Assembly: GCF_046592965.1 (NCBI RefSeq)
Contig: NZ_JBISBV010000006.1
Coordinates: 62,001 to 126,000 of the forward strand
From: Marivita sp046592965
Lineage (GTDB): Bacteria; Pseudomonadota; Alphaproteobacteria; Rhodobacterales; Rhodobacteraceae
Reading direction: 5' to 3'
DNA length: 64,000 bases
Shown here one piece after another: positions 60,529 to 64,000 of this stretch. Each line of letters begins with the position of its first letter. Position 1 is the first letter of the stretch. The position numbers and the translations under genes were made by a program. The notes below the pieces were generated by a model that saw only the letters and a program-made list of their open reading frames with translations, did not search any database and was not told where the DNA came from.

Positions 60529-60575
60529 ACCACACCACGCCTGCATTGCGCGCGCGGCCTCTTTCGCGGCCGCGA

Positions 60576-61588
<1,013 letters not shown>

Positions 61589-61592
<4 letters not shown>

Positions 61593-62170
61593 GCGGGGAC
61601 CTTCAATTCGTTCACAAAATTCTGCAACAGGGCATGGCCATGCTCGGAGGCGATGGATTCGGGATGGAACTGGATGCCATGCAGCGGCAGGTCGCGGTGA
61701 CTCAGCCCCATGACCGTACCGTCTTCCAGCCAGGCGGTCACTTCCAGACAGTCGGGGATGCTGTCCCGTGCCACCACCAGCGAATGATATCGCGTTGCCT
61801 TGAACGGCGTCGGCAGGCCTGCAAACACGCCTTTGCCGTCGTGATGCATCATTCCCATCTTGCCATGTACAATCTCGCTATGGCGCACGACCCGCCCGCC
61901 ATAGGCCTGACCCAGTGTCTGATGGCCCAGACACACACCCAGCAGCGGAATGCCCGCATCACCTGCGGCTCGTGTCAGCGCAAGGCAAATGCCTGCCTTG
62001 TCGGGATCGCACGGGCCGGGGGAAAGAAGGATGCCGGCGGGATTGAGTGCAAGCGCGTCATCGACCGTTATCGCGTCGTTGCGCACAACTTTGACGTCCG
62101 TGTCCAGTTCACCCAGATAATGCACAAGATTATAGGTGAAACTGTCGTAGTTATCGATGAGCAGCAACAT
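61589..62170 (-). CDS. trpG: Anthranilate synthase component II (glutamine amidotransferase)
   Basis: A 193-residue class I glutamine amidotransferase. It begins MLLLIDNYDSFTYNLVHYLG. The nucleophile is Cys80 in LLGVCLGHQTLGQ, and the triad ends with GIQFHPES. It supplies ammonia to TrpE (not in the window); in some bacteria the same subunit serves PabA. The ATG at 62170 is chosen for the family N-terminus. It is the first gene of the minus-strand tryptophan unit. Confidence 0.94.
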
Positions 62171-62320
62171 GGGCGTTTCTTCTTTGACAGGGCTGGCGGG
62201 GCAGGGCGCAATCGCGGTATACATGCGCAGGCAGACCAAGGCGCGTCAAGGGCGCGGGTGGGTCAACCGGCACGTCCGAGATGCCGGAACGCTTGAGACG
62301 GCAAGGCGAGGACAGTGAGC
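62171..62320. other. Divergent 150-bp promoter region, trpG and deacetylase gene
   Basis: The region contains the leader of trpG and of the plus-strand deacetylase gene. I see no trp-leader peptide with tandem Trp codons and no strong attenuator hairpin. Confidence 0.5.
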
Positions 62321-64000
62321 ATGGCAAGAGGATTTTTGTCAGGGGCCATCTGGGGCACCGTGGTATCCGTGGTCGGTTTGACCACCGCGTCGATCTTGTC
62401 ACCAAGGAGTGACGTGCCGCCGCAACCGGTAGCCGATCCGGTGGCCGAAGCGCCCGCTGTCGAAACCGCGCCGGCCGAGGTCGAAATTGTCATCGTGCCC
62501 GCCGAGGGCTCCGAAACGACAGCGCCCGAACCCGAGGTGGAACCGACGGACAGGACGCAAACCGCGGACGCGCCAGAGACCGTCGCAGAGATTGAGACCC
62601 CGGAGGAGGGCTTGCAAAGCGAGACCACCGCAGAAAGCCCGCCGAGCGAGGTGTCGGAGGAGAACCCGGAAGGCGAGATGACCGCGCAGAGCCCGCAAAG
62701 CGAGCCTGACATTCCCGACGAGCGCCCGCAGCCCACCGCATCGGAGCCGCAGCCGATCGTGGAATCGTCGCAACCGAGCCGCCGACCCGCCGATGTCACG
62801 ACAGTCGCACCGGACACCGACTCGCCCGCGCTGAACACTCCTTCGCAGGGCGACGACGCCGCGCCGCAAGACGTTGCCACCGCGCCGACACCTGCGCCTG
62901 AAGTTACGAGTGAAGCAGGTAGCCTCCAATCTCCTGAAATGGTGGCGGTGTCTGACGCTCCGGCGCAGCCCAGCACCGAAGGCTCGCCAGACATCGCGCA
63001 AGGCCCGGCACTCGCGTCACCCGATACCGAGGTTGGGCTGGCGATTTCCACAGAACCCGCGCAGCCCCCGGCTCCTGCAGTTCCCACGCTAGAGCGCCCG
63101 CTCGAACCTGAACCCGTGACGGAAGCCGCGCCGGATCCCGAGCCGGAAACCGCGCCCGAGCCGGACATGGAAACCGCATCGCAACAGCCAGATGCTGCGC
63201 CGAACCAAGTCGGCGACGAGCCGGATAGCGCGGGCGACGACGAAATCGCTCAGGATCGTCCCAAAGTGCGGCGCTTGGTGCCCGACATCACGACACCCGA
63301 TCCGGAAGGTGATGAAACCGACACCGCAGCCTTGGCGCGCCCCTCGATTGGCAAACCGGCGGGGGCGTTCGCCGGGCGAGACAGTGGTGCGTCGACCCGA
63401 CTTCCCACCATCGGCACCGATCCAGAGACCGATGTGACAGAAGTGCAGCCTTCGGACGAGGATGCGCGTCCACCACTTGAGCGTTTCGCAGCTCCGGTCG
63501 GCACTGACTCCGACCTGCCGCGGATGGCGATCGTGTTGATTGACGATGGCACAGGCCCGTTAGGGCCGGATACGCTCGACAATTTCCCGTTTCCGGTCAC
63601 TTTCGCGCTCGATCCGGGGCAGCCGGGTGCCGCCGAGCGTATGGCGGGCTACCGGGCGTTGGGTTACGAGGTCGCCACCCTCGTCGATCTTCCCTTGGCG
63701 GCGCAGCCCACTGACGTGGAGCAAATTCTTGCCGGATCCATCGCCGCTGTGCCCGAATCAGTGGCGCTGATCGAAGCACCCGACAGCAGTCTTCAGGACG
63801 TGCGCGGGAACACCGAACAAGCCACCAGCTTTGCTGCGGAAAGCGGGCATGGCCTGGTGTTCATGCCCAACGGGCTGAACACCGCTCAGGCAATTGCGCG
63901 GCGCGAAAACGTGCCTGCGGTCAGCGTGTTGCGGGATTTCGATGGCGACGGTCAGGACGCGCGCACAAAGCGCCGTTTTCTGGACGGCGCGGCGTTTCGC
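62321..64000 (+). CDS. Divergent polysaccharide deacetylase (YibQ-like), 3' end outside window
   Basis: An open frame of 560 codons that continues past the right edge. The N-terminal membrane anchor is GAIWGTVVSVVGLTTASIL (residues 8-26). Residues about 30-395 are a Pro/Glu/Ala/Ser-rich low-complexity linker. From about residue 398 a divergent polysaccharide deacetylase (NodB-like, DUF610) domain starts, with PRMAIVLIDDGTGPLG, FPFPVTFALDP and YEVATLVDLPL, as in YibQ. This predicts an envelope-facing enzyme. GAGGA precedes the ATG at 62321. It is divergent from trpG. Confidence 0.85.
   Translation, partial: MARGFLSGAIWGTVVSVVGLTTASILSPRSDVPPQPVADPVAEAPAVETAPAEVEIVIVPAEGSETTAPEPEVEPTDRTQTADAPETVAEIETPEEGLQSETTAESPPSEVSEENPEGEMTAQSPQSEPDIPDERPQPTASEPQPIVESSQPSRRPADVTTVAPDTDSPALNTPSQGDDAAPQDVATAPTPAPEVTSEAGSLQSPEMVAVSDAPAQPSTEGSPDIAQGPALASPDTEVGLAISTEPAQPPAPAVPTLERPLEPEPVTEAAPDPEPETAPEPDMETASQQPDAAPNQVGDEPDSAGDDEIAQDRPKVRRLVPDITTPDPEGDETDTAALARPSIGKPAGAFAGRDSGASTRLPTIGTDPETDVTEVQPSDEDARPPLERFAAPVGTDSDLPRMAIVLIDDGTGPLGPDTLDNFPFPVTFALDPGQPGAAERMAGYRALGYEVATLVDLPLAAQPTDVEQILAGSIAAVPESVALIEAPDSSLQDVRGNTEQATSFAAESGHGLVFMPNGLNTAQAIARRENVPAVSVLRDFDGDGQDARTKRRFLDGAAFR

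Noticed and set aside
62171..62320. Tryptophan attenuator before trpG
   Set aside because: No short peptide with tandem Trp codons and no terminator-type hairpin is visible.

Overview
The window reads as a single chromosomal stretch of an alphaproteobacterium of the family Rhodobacteraceae (roseobacter-like). The evidence is the high GC content, dense coding with many 1-10 bp gene overlaps, an alphaproteobacterial GTTC-N7-GTTC SOS box upstream of lexA, gene blocks typical of the family (surE-pcm-nlpD; radA-cvpA-purF; trpG-trpD-trpC-moaC-moeA-lexA-comEC-gltX-gltA), a fused indolepyruvate ferredoxin oxidoreductase, and a gene-transfer-agent type endolysin/holin pair. I see no rRNA, tRNA, CRISPR array, insertion sequence or intact prophage. 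No intergenic gap is longer than about 300 bp, and the larger gaps are described below.

Layout. 0-5 kb: end of an rRNA methyltransferase gene, a PIN-domain gene, two palindromes, then surE-pcm-nlpD (minus strand), an SDR oxidoreductase and the biotin transporter gene bioY. 5-11.5 kb (minus): purF, cvpA, radA, a membrane/coiled-coil protein of unknown function, a small membrane protein and alr. 11.6-13.9 kb (plus): cobT-cobS-cobC of cobalamin nucleotide-loop assembly. 13.9-19.5 kb (minus): dnaB, pyrE, pyrC, an unknown protein and a glycosyltransferase. 19.6-25.2 kb (plus): a MoxR/VWA pair, a two-gene YeeE/YedE sulfur transporter behind two ATTC-N8-GAAT operators, and an OmpA-family protein with a very long acidic linker. 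25.2-29 kb (minus): purL, ybaN and a LysR regulator, the last divergent from iorAB (29.1-32.6 kb). 32.8-35.3 kb (plus): murI, argC, ccmE. 35.4-42.5 kb: mostly minus-strand eno, fur, a DMT transporter, a DUF533 protein, selO, a GNAT protein and a nucleoside hydrolase, with one plus-strand CBS gene. 42.7-46.5 kb (plus): zwf-pgl-pgi. 46.5-51.6 kb: a thioesterase, the endolysin/holin pair, ccmF-ccmH and an enoyl-CoA hydratase. 51.7-64 kb: gltA and gltX (minus), comEC (plus), then lexA, moeA, moaC, trpC, ung, trpD and trpG (minus), and a divergent polysaccharide deacetylase gene running off the right edge.

How the genes fit together. Most are core metabolism: purine and pyrimidine synthesis, tryptophan, molybdopterin, cobalamin, Entner-Doudoroff entry, citrate synthase and cytochrome c maturation. 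Regulation is visible in several places. A TGTTAGCGCTAACA-like palindrome lies upstream of both zwf and eno, as expected for a LacI-type central-carbon regulator (CceR-like). Two ATTC-N8-GAAT operators precede the sulfur transporter, the pattern reported for persulfide-sensing ArsR repressors (SqrR/BigR). LexA has its own SOS box, and a perfect DnaA box lies in the dnaB leader.

The most unusual observations are the twin compensatory palindromes at 969-1020, a three-copy extragenic repeat family, the position of ung inside the trp/mo gene cluster, and two envelope proteins with very long acidic low-complexity linkers. I found no convincing wholly new multi-gene system.
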